Assembly: GCF_041021895.1 (NCBI RefSeq)
Contig: NZ_CP157429.1
Coordinates: forward strand, 62,001 to 126,000
Source of the DNA: Acinetobacter sp. XH1741
GTDB taxonomy: Bacteria; Pseudomonadota; Gammaproteobacteria; Pseudomonadales; Moraxellaceae
DNA length: 64,000 nt
Direction of reading: 5' to 3'
Below the pieces are notes generated by a model, which worked only from the letters and a program-made list of their open reading frames with translations, searched no databases and was not told the origin of the DNA. Of the stretch, positions 27,486 to 36,575 are shown piece by piece (position 1 is the first letter of the stretch; each line of letters starts with the position of its first letter). Both the position numbers and the translations under genes were made by a program.

Positions 27486-30152
27486 TCAACGTTTAGTATC
27501 ACGACTCACTAACTCATTAACTAAATATGGAGCAGTACGGCTATCTTGATTTTCTGTTATTTGTTTTGGTGTTCCTGCCACAACAATATTCCCACCAGCA
27601 TTTCCAGCACCTGGTCCCACATCAATCACCCAATCTGCTTGTGCAACGGCACGCATATCATGCTCAATCATAACCACGGTATTACCCGCATCGACTAATC
27701 GCTGCAATTGAACTAACAATCGATCTACATCTGATGGATGCAAACCTGTAGTTGGCTCATCAAGTATATACAGTGTATTTCCACGCTGATTGCGTTGCAG
27801 CTCGGTCGCCAATTTAATACGTTGCGCTTCTCCACCAGATAGTTCAGTCGCTGGTTGCCCTAAACGTAAATAACCAAGGCCAATTTCCTTTAATAATTGT
27901 AGTGAACGAGCAATCGAGACCTCTCCATCAAAAAAATCACGTGCTTCATTGACGGTCATTCCTAATATTTCAGCAATATTACGTCCATTCCAGCGAATTT
28001 TCAGAGTGTCATCATTATATCGAGCACCATGACATGTCGGACAAGGGGCATATACACTTGGCATAAACAATAATTCTACACTGACAAAGCCTTCACCTTC
28101 ACAAGTTTCACATCGCCCTTTAGCCACATTAAACGAAAAACGTCCAGCATCATAATGAGCTTGGTGAGCTTCAGGAGTCCCAGCAAATAACTTTCTAACA
28201 TGATCAAATAAACCCGTATAAGTTGCCAGATTAGAACGTGGAGTACGACCAATTGGTTTTTGATCAACCTGTACCAGACGCTGTATAGCCTCCACATCAC
28301 CAGCCAGAGAACCCTGTGTAACCTCGGTAACCAACATTCCTTCATTTAAAGGATTATTTTCATTATTGTTTTTAGTTTCAGATTCATTGCCTAAATATGA
28401 AAGTACTAACTCGGGTAAAGCTTGAGAAACGAGACTAGATTTACCCGAACCTGAAATACCTGTAACTGCTGTAAGTACACCAAGAGGTATACGAGCATCA
28501 ATATTATGCAGGTTATGTCGGTAAATATTGTTAAGTTCAAGCCAACCAGAGGGTGTACGTCCATAACTTTGAGTAACTGGGATTTTATTAAATAAATAAC
28601 TTGCAGTACGTGAAGCTGAAATCTCACTTAAACCCTGAGGTACTCCACTATATAAAATATTACCACCTTGCTCTCCTGCATCTGGTCCAACATCCACTAA
28701 CCATTGAGCACGACGCATGAGCTCTAAATCATGCTCTACAACAAATACGGAGTTTCCAGCGTCTCTTAATTTATCGAGAGAATCATATAATGACTGACTA
28801 TCTGAAGGATGTAATCCAGCAGACGGTTCATCCAGTACATAAACTACACCAAATAGCATAGAACTTAATTGTGTTGCTAAACGCAAACGTTGTAACTCTC
28901 CCGCTGAAAGAGTCGGTGTGGCTCTATCTAATGTTAGATAACCAAGACCTAACTGGCGTAATTGATTTAAACGCCCCACCACACCATTTGCTAAACGCTG
29001 GGCAGCAATTTTCTTTTCATCTGAAAGTGCTGACGTACGTCTTACATCTGGAGATACAGAATGCACTGCTCTACCTGTTGTTGCTCGTTCAGATCTATCA
29101 AGTTGGGTTACTTTATTATTAGTCTTTTCTCCAGCATCATGAGCTTCGAAATTGCCAAGAACAATGGGCTCAAGCAGGCAAGTTAACTTATCCAAAGAAA
29201 GTTGCATAAACTCACCAATATCTATTCCAGCAAAGGTAATAGATAAGGCTTCTGGTTTAAGGCGTTTACCATGACAGGAAGGGCATATTTTTCCTTCCAT
29301 AAAACGTGAAACACGTTTTTTCATCGACGTACTTTGGGTATTAGCAAAAGTATGAAGGACATAGCGACGAGCACCAGTGAAAGTGCCCATATAGCTGGGT
29401 TCTAGTTTACGTTTAAGTGCAGATTGAGTCTCAGCGGGGCTTAAACCAGCATAGACAGGAACTGTTGGGGTTTCTTCAGTAAATAAAATCCAGTCTCTAT
29501 CCGATTGCGGTAAATCTTTCCATGGTCGATCAACATCATACCCTAGGGTTACTAGGATATCGCGTAAGTTTTGCCCGTGCCAAGCAGGTGGCCATGATGC
29601 GATAGCTTTCTCACGAATACTCAGTGTTGGGTCAGGAACCATTATCGATTCTGTAACTTCATAAATGTGACCTAAACCATGACAGGTAGGACAAGCGCCT
29701 TGAGGAGTGTTCGGTGAAAAGTCCTCGGCATATAACATTGGCTGATCGGCAGGATATGCACCAGCACGCGAATAAATCATTCGCACGAGACTTGATAAAG
29801 TTGTTACACTTCCAACAGAAGAACGGGTATTACTTGCACCACGTTGTTGTTGCAATGCTACTGCTGGTGGTAGACCATCAATAGCATCAACATCTGGTAC
29901 TCCGACCTGATCTATTAAGCGTCTTGCATAAGGTGCAACAGATTCGAAATATCTTCTTTGTGCTTCAGCAAAAATAGTTCCAAAAGCAAGTGATGATTTT
30001 CCTGAACCCGATACACCTGAGAAAACAACAAGTGCATTTCTTGGGATAGAAACATCTACATCCTTAAGGTTATGCTCACGTGCACCTCGAACTTCAATAC
30101 AATTATTAGATAAAGTAATGTTATTGTGTTCACCAAAAGAATGTATTTTCAT
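27486..30152 (-). CDS. UvrA-like ABC ATPase (UvrA2 type, excision repair related)
   Basis: Twin-ABC DNA-binding ATPase of about 888 residues. In order: Walker A GVSGSGKSSLAF; zinc-finger pairs CPTCHGLGHIYE and CPSCHGKRL; signature LSAGELQRLRLA; second Walker A GISGSGKSSLV; zinc finger CETCEGEG...CPTCHGARYN; signature LSGGEAQRIKLA; Walker B LYILDEPTTGLHP. The segment that binds UvrB in E. coli UvrA appears absent, as in class II UvrA (UvrA2), which is linked to tolerance of DNA-damaging compounds. The native start is taken as MKIHSFGEH at 30152; the frame extends 13 codons into the IS256 element. It lies downstream of acuI, probably one former operon. Confidence 0.88.
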   Translation of the reverse strand: MKIHSFGEHNNITLSNNCIEVRGAREHNLKDVDVSIPRNALVVFSGVSGSGKSSLAFGTIFAEAQRRYFESVAPYARRLIDQVGVPDVDAIDGLPPAVALQQQRGASNTRSSVGSVTTLSSLVRMIYSRAGAYPADQPMLYAEDFSPNTPQGACPTCHGLGHIYEVTESIMVPDPTLSIREKAIASWPPAWHGQNLRDILVTLGYDVDRPWKDLPQSDRDWILFTEETPTVPVYAGLSPAETQSALKRKLEPSYMGTFTGARRYVLHTFANTQSTSMKKRVSRFMEGKICPSCHGKRLKPEALSITFAGIDIGEFMQLSLDKLTCLLEPIVLGNFEAHDAGEKTNNKVTQLDRSERATTGRAVHSVSPDVRRTSALSDEKKIAAQRLANGVVGRLNQLRQLGLGYLTLDRATPTLSAGELQRLRLATQLSSMLFGVVYVLDEPSAGLHPSDSQSLYDSLDKLRDAGNSVFVVEHDLELMRRAQWLVDVGPDAGEQGGNILYSGVPQGLSEISASRTASYLFNKIPVTQSYGRTPSGWLELNNIYRHNLHNIDARIPLGVLTAVTGISGSGKSSLVSQALPELVLSYLGNESETKNNNENNPLNEGMLVTEVTQGSLAGDVEAIQRLVQVDQKPIGRTPRSNLATYTGLFDHVRKLFAGTPEAHQAHYDAGRFSFNVAKGRCETCEGEGFVSVELLFMPSVYAPCPTCHGARYNDDTLKIRWNGRNIAEILGMTVNEARDFFDGEVSIARSLQLLKEIGLGYLRLGQPATELSGGEAQRIKLATELQRNQRGNTLYILDEPTTGLHPSDVDRLLVQLQRLVDAGNTVVMIEHDMRAVAQADWVIDVGPGAGNAGGNIVVAGTPKQITENQDSRTAPYLVNELVSRDTKR

Positions 30153-30160
30153 GTTTCTAC

Positions 30161-31494
30161 GAGCCTGTAAATTATTTTGTGTAAGTCCCATTTTTTTATA
30201 AATGATCTTTTAATCGATCATCGAACTGAATCGTAAACCAATTCATTGCTAAACGCCAATTTTGAATTGGCATGGTCCATTTTTTAGCAGCATTTGAAGT
30301 TGCTAAATAAATGACCTTTTTCACTGAATCATCAGAACAGAAGATCTTTCTCTTTTTAGTTGAATGGCGGATCACGCTATTCAATGATTCAATTGCATTT
30401 GTTGTATAAATCGCATGACGTATTTCAGCAGGATAGCTAAGGATCGTTCGGATATTTTCCCAATTTGCCCGCCAAGATTCTCCAATTTTTGGATACTGGT
30501 GATTTCATTGATCGCAGAAGATATCTAGGGACTTTAAAGCATTTTCCTCTGTACTTGCCTGATAGATCGCCTTCAATCCTGCTGTTACAGCTTTGTAGTC
30601 CTTCCAGCTCACAAATCTCAGGCTATTGCGTACAACATGCACGATACACAGCTGGATATCAGTATGAGGGTAGACAGAGGCTAGCGCATCAGGAAAGCCT
30701 TTTAGTCCTGAGAAGCGCTGCTTCGCAAGGCAGGCTACAAGAATATCTTGCACTCCTCGATTTTTAAGCTCTGTCATGACTGACAGCCAGAATTTGGAAC
30801 CTTCTGTTTGAGCAAACCACATGCCAAGAAGTTCTTTTTGGCCATCTAGGTTAATGCCTAATGCTAAATAAACTGATTTATTGATTACTGTTGAATGCTG
30901 ACGAACCTTAACAACAATGCAATCTAAATAGACAACAGGATAAAGACTATCGAGTGTTCTATTTTGCCATTCTGTCACTTGTTTAATGACAGCATCCGTC
31001 ACCTTACTAATAAGGGAGGCAGATACATCGACATCGTACATTTCTTTAAAAAAAGCAACAATTTCTCTATTTGTCATTCCTTTCGCATATAGCGAAAGAA
31101 TTTGATCATCCATGCTAGTAATGCGTGTTTGATGCTTCTTAATAATCTGTGGTTCAAAAGAGCCGTCACGATCACGAGGGATATCTAAAGCAAGCTGCCC
31201 ACCTTGTGTTAGAACTGTTTTGGAGCTAAAACCATTACGTGCATTAGATCCATTCTTAGGTTGATGCTTTTCATAGCCTAAATGTTCAGAAAGCTCAGTA
31301 TTCAGAGCGGTTTCGATCATGAACTTTTTGAATATGGCTGTCATTTGGTTTAAATCTTCAGGAGTTTTTAAACCTTTAGCTAATTCAGCTGCCATACTTT
31401 TGATTGTAGCTTCATCCATGTGAAGTACCTCTTTTTATTATCCTCAGTAGGATAAATGAAAATTAAGTACTTACACAAAATTTAGAACAGTCCC
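30161..31494 (-). mobile_element. IS256-family element between acuI and uvrA-like gene
   Basis: 1334 bp, terminal inverted repeats starting GAGCCTGTAAATTATTTTG (uvrA side) and GGGACTGTTCTAAATTTTG (acuI side, complement). It is nearly the same element as 41588-42905. There is no 8-bp duplication (GTTTCTAC versus ACAACTCA), so it reached this position by rearrangement or lost flanking DNA. Its end is 8 bp from the uvrA-like start, replacing that gene's own leader. Confidence 0.9.
30196..31419 (-). pseudogene. IS256-family transposase, inactivated
   Basis: Mutator-type DDE transposase. Compared with the intact copy at 41663 it has a Trp-to-stop change (TGG to TGA, about 30506) after SLDIFCDQ, and a 6-to-21 nt replacement at 30709-30729. 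The replacement changes the conserved VDG (second catalytic Asp) to LAKQRFSG. Either change alone should abolish activity. Confidence 0.92.
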
Positions 31495-31512
31495 ACAACT
31501 CATTTTGTTGAA

Positions 31513-32490
31513 CTATATCTGTACAACAACTCTACCTCGAATTTTTCCATCTAAAATTTCATTGGAAATATTTAAAGCATCTGTTAACTGAATTTCAGTC
31601 GTTACTGTTTCTAATTTTGTTTGATCTAATTCTGTAGCCAAACGTTCCCATGCTTCTTTTCTTAATTCGATTGGTGCCATCACGCTATCAATTCCATATA
31701 AGGTGATCCCTCTTAGAATAAATGGAGCAACTGTTGCTGGAAAATCCATTCCGCCTGCCAAACCACACGCAGCAACTGCACCACGATATTTTGTACTAGC
31801 ACATGCATTGGCTAAAGTATGGCTTCCAACAGTATCAATCACGCCAGCCCAAACTTCTTTGTTTAATGGCTTTCCTGAGGAAGATAATTCAATACGATCA
31901 ATAATTTCACTCGCACCTAGATAGGTTAAATATTCTGACTCTTGAGGTCGACCAGTTGAAGCTGTAATCTCATAACCAAGATGATTCAAAATAATAATGG
32001 AAATACTACCTACTCCACCATTTGCACCTGTCACTAAAATTTTTCCATCACTTGGTTTAATACCATGTTTTTGTAAAGCCATGACACACAACATTGCGGT
32101 ATAACCTGCTGTACCAATAACCATCGTATCTTTAAAAGAAAAAGCAGAAGGTTTTTGTATGAGCCAATCACCAGAAACAGTGACTTGCTCGGCTAGCCCT
32201 CCAAAATACTTTTCACCCACTCCCCAACCATTTAGTAGAACTTCATCTCTTTCTTTCCATGCTGGATGTTTTGATTCAATCACAACACCCGAAAAGTCGA
32301 TGCCTGGGGTCAAAGGAAAACTACGCACCACTGGTGAACGCCCAGTAATGGCTAAAGCATCTTTATAATTGAGTGTTGAATATTTGACTTCGACTCTAAC
32401 CTCTCCTTCTTGTAAAGGCTTTGATGCAATCTCAGTAATTTTTGATGTGTAACCTGCTTCATCTTTAGTAATTACAATACCTTTGTACAT
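31513..32490 (-). CDS. acuI: AcuI/YhdH-type NADPH-dependent acrylyl-CoA or quinone reductase
   Basis: 325-residue medium-chain dehydrogenase/reductase without the structural zinc loop. It has the family start YKGIVITKDEAGY, the substrate segment STLNYKDALAITGRSPVVR, FPLTPGIDFSGVV and the dinucleotide motif GANGGVGSISI. YhdH/AcuI proteins reduce acryloyl-CoA and related electrophiles in the cytoplasm. Two palindromes lie directly upstream, so a TetR-type repressor is expected, but none is encoded next to it; an IS5 element occupies that position. It was probably co-transcribed with the uvrA-like gene before the IS256 insertion. Confidence 0.85.
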   Translation of the reverse strand: MYKGIVITKDEAGYTSKITEIASKPLQEGEVRVEVKYSTLNYKDALAITGRSPVVRSFPLTPGIDFSGVVIESKHPAWKERDEVLLNGWGVGEKYFGGLAEQVTVSGDWLIQKPSAFSFKDTMVIGTAGYTAMLCVMALQKHGIKPSDGKILVTGANGGVGSISIIILNHLGYEITASTGRPQESEYLTYLGASEIIDRIELSSSGKPLNKEVWAGVIDTVGSHTLANACASTKYRGAVAACGLAGGMDFPATVAPFILRGITLYGIDSVMAPIELRKEAWERLATELDQTKLETVTTEIQLTDALNISNEILDGKIRGRVVVQI

Positions 32491-32511
32491 AGAACTTCCT
32501 CTCTATTTAAT

Positions 32512-32526
32512 TAGACTGTTTGTCTA
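32512..32526. promoter_or_regulatory. NemR-box-like inverted repeat upstream of acuI
   Basis: TAGAC-TGTTT-GTCTA, arms of 5 bp, 22-36 bp before the acuI start. It resembles the NemR operator TAGACCnnnnGGTCTA, which controls electrophile-detoxifying reductases in E. coli. The identity of the binding protein is inferred. Confidence 0.5.
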
Positions 32527-32538
32527 GAATTAATTAAA

Positions 32539-32566
32539 AAATAAATACAGACGTCTGCATTTATTT
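32539..32566. promoter_or_regulatory. 28-bp near-perfect palindrome upstream of acuI
   Basis: Centred on CAGACGTCTG with AAATAAAT/ATTTATTT outer arms and a single mismatched pair. Size and symmetry fit a TetR-family operator. It ends 6 bp before the right IS5 element, which may have removed the divergent regulator gene. Confidence 0.6.
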
Positions 32567-32572
32567 TTTAAT

Positions 32573-33611
32573 GGCTTTGTTGCACAAACCTATCTCTAAA
32601 GGCTTATTCCACAATATAATTTTCAAATGAATAAGTCGACACCTAAAATTTATCGCACAACCAATTGGTCTTCATATAACCGGGCTCTCATTAATCGTGG
32701 AAATATTGCCATTTGGTTTGATCCTGCTACGCAATGGTATGCCCCATCAAAAGGCAAACAAGGACGAAATCAAACTTACTCCGACGCAGCTATCCAATGC
32801 TGCCTAATGATTAAATCTCTCTTTCGATTGTCTTTACGCATGGTCACAGGCTTTGTTCAAAGTCTCATCCATCTTTGTGGGTTAAATTGGATAGCGCCAG
32901 ACTACACTACAATTTGTAGACGACAACAGCATATTGATATTGTGATTAGCTATCAAAAAAGTTGTGATGGACTGTATCTAATCGTTGAATCTACAGGTCT
33001 GAAATTCTTAAGTGAGGGTGAATGGAAGCGTAAAAAACATCAGCCTGAATATCGTCGCCAATGGCGTAAACTACATATTGGTATAGATGCTAAAACCTTA
33101 CAAATACGCGCTGTTCAGCTCACAACCAACAATGTGAGTGATTCACAGGTACTTGGTGATTTACTCGATCAGATTCCACAAGATGAGAGAGTTGACTCCG
33201 TCTATACCAATGGAGCTTATGATACCAAACAGTGCCGACAGGTCATTGCGGATCAGCAAGCACATGCAGTGATTCCACCAAGAAAAAATGCGAAGCCATG
33301 GAAAGATAAAAAGATGGGCTCGCTAGAACGCAATGAGTTGCTTCTAACAGTTAAACGTTTAGGAAGAACTATTTGGAAGAAATGGTCAGGCTATCATCGG
33401 CGAAGTTTGGTTGAAACCAAGATGCATTGCATCAAATTATTGGGGGATAAACTCAGTGCGAGAAATTTTCAAAGCCAAGTCAATGAGATTCATGCACGTA
33501 TGGCAGTATTAAATAAATTTACGGACTTAGGCAGACCACATACCCGAGTTGTCACTTAAATTTGAGTAGATATGAGAAGTCTTAACTTTTAAATCTTTGT
33601 GCAACAAAGCC
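32573..33611 (+). mobile_element. IS5-family element, right copy (intact)
   Basis: 1039 bp with terminal inverted repeats GGCTTTGTTGCACAAA. It carries one intact transposase. No 9-bp target duplication is visible (TTTTTTAAT left, ATTTAGAAT right). With the left copy at 26334 it brackets the acuI-uvrA region in inverted orientation. Confidence 0.9.
32627..33559 (+). CDS. IS5-family (IS903-like) transposase
   Basis: 310-residue DDE transposase. Catalytic residues are expected in VESTGLKFL (first acidic position; Glu here where the sister copy has Asp in VDSTGLKFL), in VYTNGAYDT (the sister copy reads VYTDGAYDT) and in HRRSLVETKMHCIK (Glu). The Asp-to-Glu and Asp-to-Asn changes mean that this full-length protein may still be catalytically weak. 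Confidence 0.88.
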   Translation: MNKSTPKIYRTTNWSSYNRALINRGNIAIWFDPATQWYAPSKGKQGRNQTYSDAAIQCCLMIKSLFRLSLRMVTGFVQSLIHLCGLNWIAPDYTTICRRQQHIDIVISYQKSCDGLYLIVESTGLKFLSEGEWKRKKHQPEYRRQWRKLHIGIDAKTLQIRAVQLTTNNVSDSQVLGDLLDQIPQDERVDSVYTNGAYDTKQCRQVIADQQAHAVIPPRKNAKPWKDKKMGSLERNELLLTVKRLGRTIWKKWSGYHRRSLVETKMHCIKLLGDKLSARNFQSQVNEIHARMAVLNKFTDLGRPHTRVVT

Positions 33612-34103
33612 ATTTAGAATTAGAAATCCCAAAGCAATCATAGAGTCCTTGAGCTAAAATATATTGGACTCTCTGCGAACCTCAAATGAGATTCAGCTAT
33701 TCGATGGATTGCGGACATCTATCGAACGTTCGATCTCAAACACTATGACGTCAAGATCGGGTACTTAAAATTATCAAAATGATAAAAAGAAGAAATTTAA
33801 ATGGTGAAATGAAAAATCATGTAAAAAGACTAAAAATCTTGCAATAAGTACAAGGCAACGTAAGATCAGCAGTGAAGTCATTTTAAATTCCTTGTACTGC
33901 AATTTGCATTACATGGAACAAACCCACAATAGTTACCGCTATTGTGGGTCATTAGCCCTCTTCTTGATTAAGTTATAAGAAAAAAACCTCTATCATTCGA
34001 TTGATTCTTTTATATAAATAATAAAGTAAATCTCTGTTTTCGATGAAATTTTATAAAGTTCAGTATTAGACCTGTAGAGAAAACTTATCAAAAGAAGTAT
34101 TGG
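33612..34103. other. Intergenic region with one hairpin
   Basis: No gene seen. At 33922-33949 there is an 11-bp perfect stem (ACCCACAATAG/CTATTGTGGGT) with a 6-nt loop, a possible terminator for the minus-strand regulator at 34104. It lacks a long T run. Confidence 0.45.
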
Positions 34104-34325
34104 TTAATCTTTTTCTTCAACTTCTTCCTTAAACTCAAACAAATCATTCATCGTACAGTTAAAGTATTTACATAACTTATCAGCGACTGGCAATTCGATA
34201 CGTATAGCACGGTCATAATACATACTTGTCAGCGTATTACGATTAATTCCTGTCGCATGCACCACTTCACTTAATTTTAAAATTTTTCTATCGCCCATGA
34301 GGCTAGATAACTTACAAGTAATCAT
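34104..34325 (-). CDS. Small XRE/Cro-type transcriptional regulator
   Basis: 73-residue helix-turn-helix protein (LSEVVHATGINRNTLTSMYYD, about residues 18-38) with the common tail LCKYFNCTMNDLFEF. It faces a divergent gene across a 65-bp gap holding two copies of an operator-like dyad, so it probably represses both promoters. It is typical of plasmid maintenance or small toxin-antitoxin regulators, but the partner is not a recognised toxin. Confidence 0.8.
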   Translation of the reverse strand: MITCKLSSLMGDRKILKLSEVVHATGINRNTLTSMYYDRAIRIELPVADKLCKYFNCTMNDLFEFKEEVEEKD

Positions 34326-34348
34326 ATTTAAATTAATTTACAAAAAAT

Positions 34349-34363
34349 AACTTGCTGTGGGTT
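34349..34363. promoter_or_regulatory. Operator-like dyad 1 (AACTTGCTGTGGGTT)
   Basis: Imperfect 15-bp inverted repeat just upstream of the XRE gene; related to dyad 2 by consensus AACYTRCWGYRGGTT. Confidence 0.5.
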
Positions 34364-34401
34364 ATTTAAAGTTGTTGACTGAGTAATACTTTGCTAAAAT
34401 T

Positions 34402-34416
34402 AACCTACAGCAGGTT
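34402..34416. promoter_or_regulatory. Operator-like dyad 2 overlapping the divergent promoter
   Basis: AACCTACAGCAGGTT, same dyad as site 1 in opposite sense. It follows a TTGTTG (34372) - 17 bp - TAAAAT (34395) promoter-like pair, so a repressor here would cover the start of transcription. Confidence 0.5.
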
Positions 34417-34510
34417 ATTACAACTTATAGAAAGTATATTTTATCCATTTCAACTAAATTATAACTTTTTAAATATAAGGATTGAACCTGCATTAGATTA
34501 TTTTGTGGAG

Positions 34511-34771
34511 ATGACCGCCGTGTTACCAAATGAGTTATTGATCAGCCAGCAAGCTCGTGACTTAGGAAATCAATTAATTAAAGAAATGAACATCAATAGA
34601 AGTTATGGAATGGCTAATTTTCTTGGAGTAAATACTTGCTATGATAATCATCAGGCTGTACTTATTTGGACATTTCAACTGCTTGAAAGGGAACCAGCCT
34701 TAAATGAATTAGCAGAAATTAAAAAATATTTTCTTTTAATCTTTCCAGATAGTGTTTATCAATTAGCCTAA
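34511..34771 (+). CDS. Small hypothetical protein, divergent from XRE regulator
   Basis: 86 residues from the ATG at 34511; the frame is open from 34391 but that start overlaps the promoter and operator, so the later one is preferred. It has a soluble helical composition (LPNELLISQQARDLGNQLIK, ALNELAEIKKYFLLIFPDS) and no recognised domain. Its expression should be controlled by the XRE protein. It could be a toxin or accessory partner; this is a guess from position only. Confidence 0.5.
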   Translation: MTAVLPNELLISQQARDLGNQLIKEMNINRSYGMANFLGVNTCYDNHQAVLIWTFQLLEREPALNELAEIKKYFLLIFPDSVYQLA

Positions 34772-34913
34772 GTTGTTTTTAAAATTAATTTATTAAATAA
34801 AAAGCACTAAATCAAAGAAAGCTTTATTTAAAAATACCGATTAATTCAAAAACATACCATTTACTGAATATATGAAGCATAGGTTCCTGCTCTATCACTC
34901 ACTCGTACTAAAA

Positions 34914-35233
34914 TTACATCGCTCTTTTTACTGATACTAAACAATTTATGTCCACGCCACGTTCTGCGGCTTCGAGGGCTAGTTTTTGTTGAACCACTGA
35001 GAACAAGGACAACAAACTGCCTACTATATTTTCCCGGAGAGTGGTGTAGGAACTTTTTCATTATTGCTAATCATATCAGCGACAACATCAGCAACGAGCT
35101 CCTCTATTCCTGAGAATGCTTTAGACTGATCCGCATCAAGCCAAGACAATGATGGAAACTCAGCACACAACCCAACATACTCATTATATTCTGCTGACCA
35201 TGTAACACGGCAAGTATATTGTTTACTATCCAT
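34914..35233 (-). pseudogene. HicB-like antitoxin, frameshifted
   Basis: HicB antitoxins have an RNase-H-like N-terminal domain and a DNA-binding C-terminus. The N-terminal part YTCRVTWSAEYNEYVGLCAEFPSL to PTPLSGKI is intact. The remainder continues in other frames: YSRQFVVLVL, then VQQKLALEAAERGVDINCLVSVKRAM before a stop at 34914. The start at 35233 has GGGG 6 nt upstream. No hicA toxin gene is present nearby, so this is an orphan remnant. Confidence 0.7.
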
Positions 35234-35278
35234 TTGAAACCCCATAATGTTTTAAGTCTATGTATAAAAGTACGATTT

Positions 35279-36478
35279 TCACTTAGCAGTACTTAAATAA
35301 TCACCCCACCACTGCATCATTTCAGTCCGCTGGGCTAAATAGTCAGCGTGATTATAGCTGGCACGGGTACGGTTCTTATCAATATGTGAAAGTTGTGCCT
35401 CAATCCAGTTATCCTGGAACAAACCTGAGTCATTCAAAATGGTACTAAAAGTGGAACGTAGTCCATGAGAGGATAATTGATGTTTTCCATAGCCCATCTT
35501 ACGTATAGCCATATTTAATGTATTAAAATGAATCGGTTGATTATGTTTCCGTGGGCTAGCAAAAATGTACTTTTCACCGTATGACCATTGCATGACGTCT
35601 TTTAAAATATCTAAAGCCTGATCTGAAAGTGGAACTAAGAAGTCGGGAATCTCATGGCCTAATATGACTTTTCGTCGAAACTGTTTAATATGCAAGGCAG
35701 GTATTTTCCAGATTTTTTCATTTAAATCAAAATGATGAGGCTCAGCCAATAACAATTCAGCCCCTCGCACGCCAGTATGTAATTTGAACAGCAGTGCTTT
35801 TTTAATAATCGGATGGGCATCCAATTTTAATAAATTTTTCTTAAAATCTGATATATCCTCCGCTTTCAAATACGGATAATTCTTCTTGATTTTACTGTTA
35901 ATGGCGATTTTATTTAAACCATGCGCGATGTTGAATTCACAATAACCCATCGCTACAGCGTAGTCATAAATTTGGTTCAAATAACTACAAGCTTTCTTGA
36001 CAGGTTCTTTTACTTGGCGTCCCTCTATTTTTTTGATTACTGAAACCAGGTCATAACGCTTGATGTTTTGAAAAGGTAAATCCTGAAGGTCTGGATAAAT
36101 ATCTTGCTGTAAACATCTTTCTGCTAACTGTAGTACACCGCAGCGGGGTGAATCATTAAATGCATTTTTCAGTTTGAACTGCAGCCACTCCTCCCCTACC
36201 TTACGAAAGGTGATGACATTAGAGACAGTATCATGCTCAAAACAATAATTATTGTCTTTAAAGTCATCTTTGACTTGTCGTGCCTTTTTCAGCGATAAAT
36301 CAGGATAAAGCCCCAACTGAATGCGGCGACGTTTTTTTGTTTGTGGATCTGTATAGCGATAGCACCAAGATTTTCTTCCAGTCGGCTCAATCTTCAGGCT
36401 AAGTCCATCTTCATCGGATAAAAAACAAGTTTTTTCCTTGCAATGAGCTTGGCGAACTTTAATTTCAGTAAGACTCAT
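35279..36478 (-). CDS. P4-type tyrosine integrase
   Basis: 399-residue site-specific integrase. It has the DUF4102-type N-terminal domain (LSDEDGLSLKIEPTGRKSW, RRIQLGLYPDLSLKKARQ), a SAM-like core-binding region, and catalytic residues in HTGVRGAELLLAE (Arg), SSHGLRSTFSTIL (HxxR), AQLSHIDKN (His) and RASYNHADYL (Tyr). Such integrases move genomic islands, usually into tRNA genes, but no tRNA is visible here. A 39-bp inverted repeat lies 59-97 bp upstream and may be a regulatory or crossover site. Confidence 0.92.
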   Translation of the reverse strand: MSLTEIKVRQAHCKEKTCFLSDEDGLSLKIEPTGRKSWCYRYTDPQTKKRRRIQLGLYPDLSLKKARQVKDDFKDNNYCFEHDTVSNVITFRKVGEEWLQFKLKNAFNDSPRCGVLQLAERCLQQDIYPDLQDLPFQNIKRYDLVSVIKKIEGRQVKEPVKKACSYLNQIYDYAVAMGYCEFNIAHGLNKIAINSKIKKNYPYLKAEDISDFKKNLLKLDAHPIIKKALLFKLHTGVRGAELLLAEPHHFDLNEKIWKIPALHIKQFRRKVILGHEIPDFLVPLSDQALDILKDVMQWSYGEKYIFASPRKHNQPIHFNTLNMAIRKMGYGKHQLSSHGLRSTFSTILNDSGLFQDNWIEAQLSHIDKNRTRASYNHADYLAQRTEMMQWWGDYLSTAK

Positions 36479-36536
36479 GAAATTTAAATGAAACCTATCA
36501 GCGGATTGACGAGATCCATTATATCAAAATAGAAGA

Positions 36537-36575
36537 AAATATATATGATGCGTACACTACGCATCATATATATTT
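36537..36575. repeat. Perfect 16-bp inverted repeat with 7-bp spacer upstream of integrase
   Basis: Arms AAATATATATGATGCG and its complement flank TACACTA. The geometry (inverted arms around 7 bp) matches tyrosine-recombinase core sites, but an integrase operator is equally possible. Confidence 0.6.

Noticed and set aside
27486..30191. uvrA-like protein starting at 30191 as the native start
   Set aside because: Codons 1-13 are IS256 DNA; family similarity begins at the ATG at 30152.
26334..33611. Composite transposon formed by the two IS5 elements
   Set aside because: The two copies are diverged, inverted, neither is clearly active, and no outer target duplication is found.
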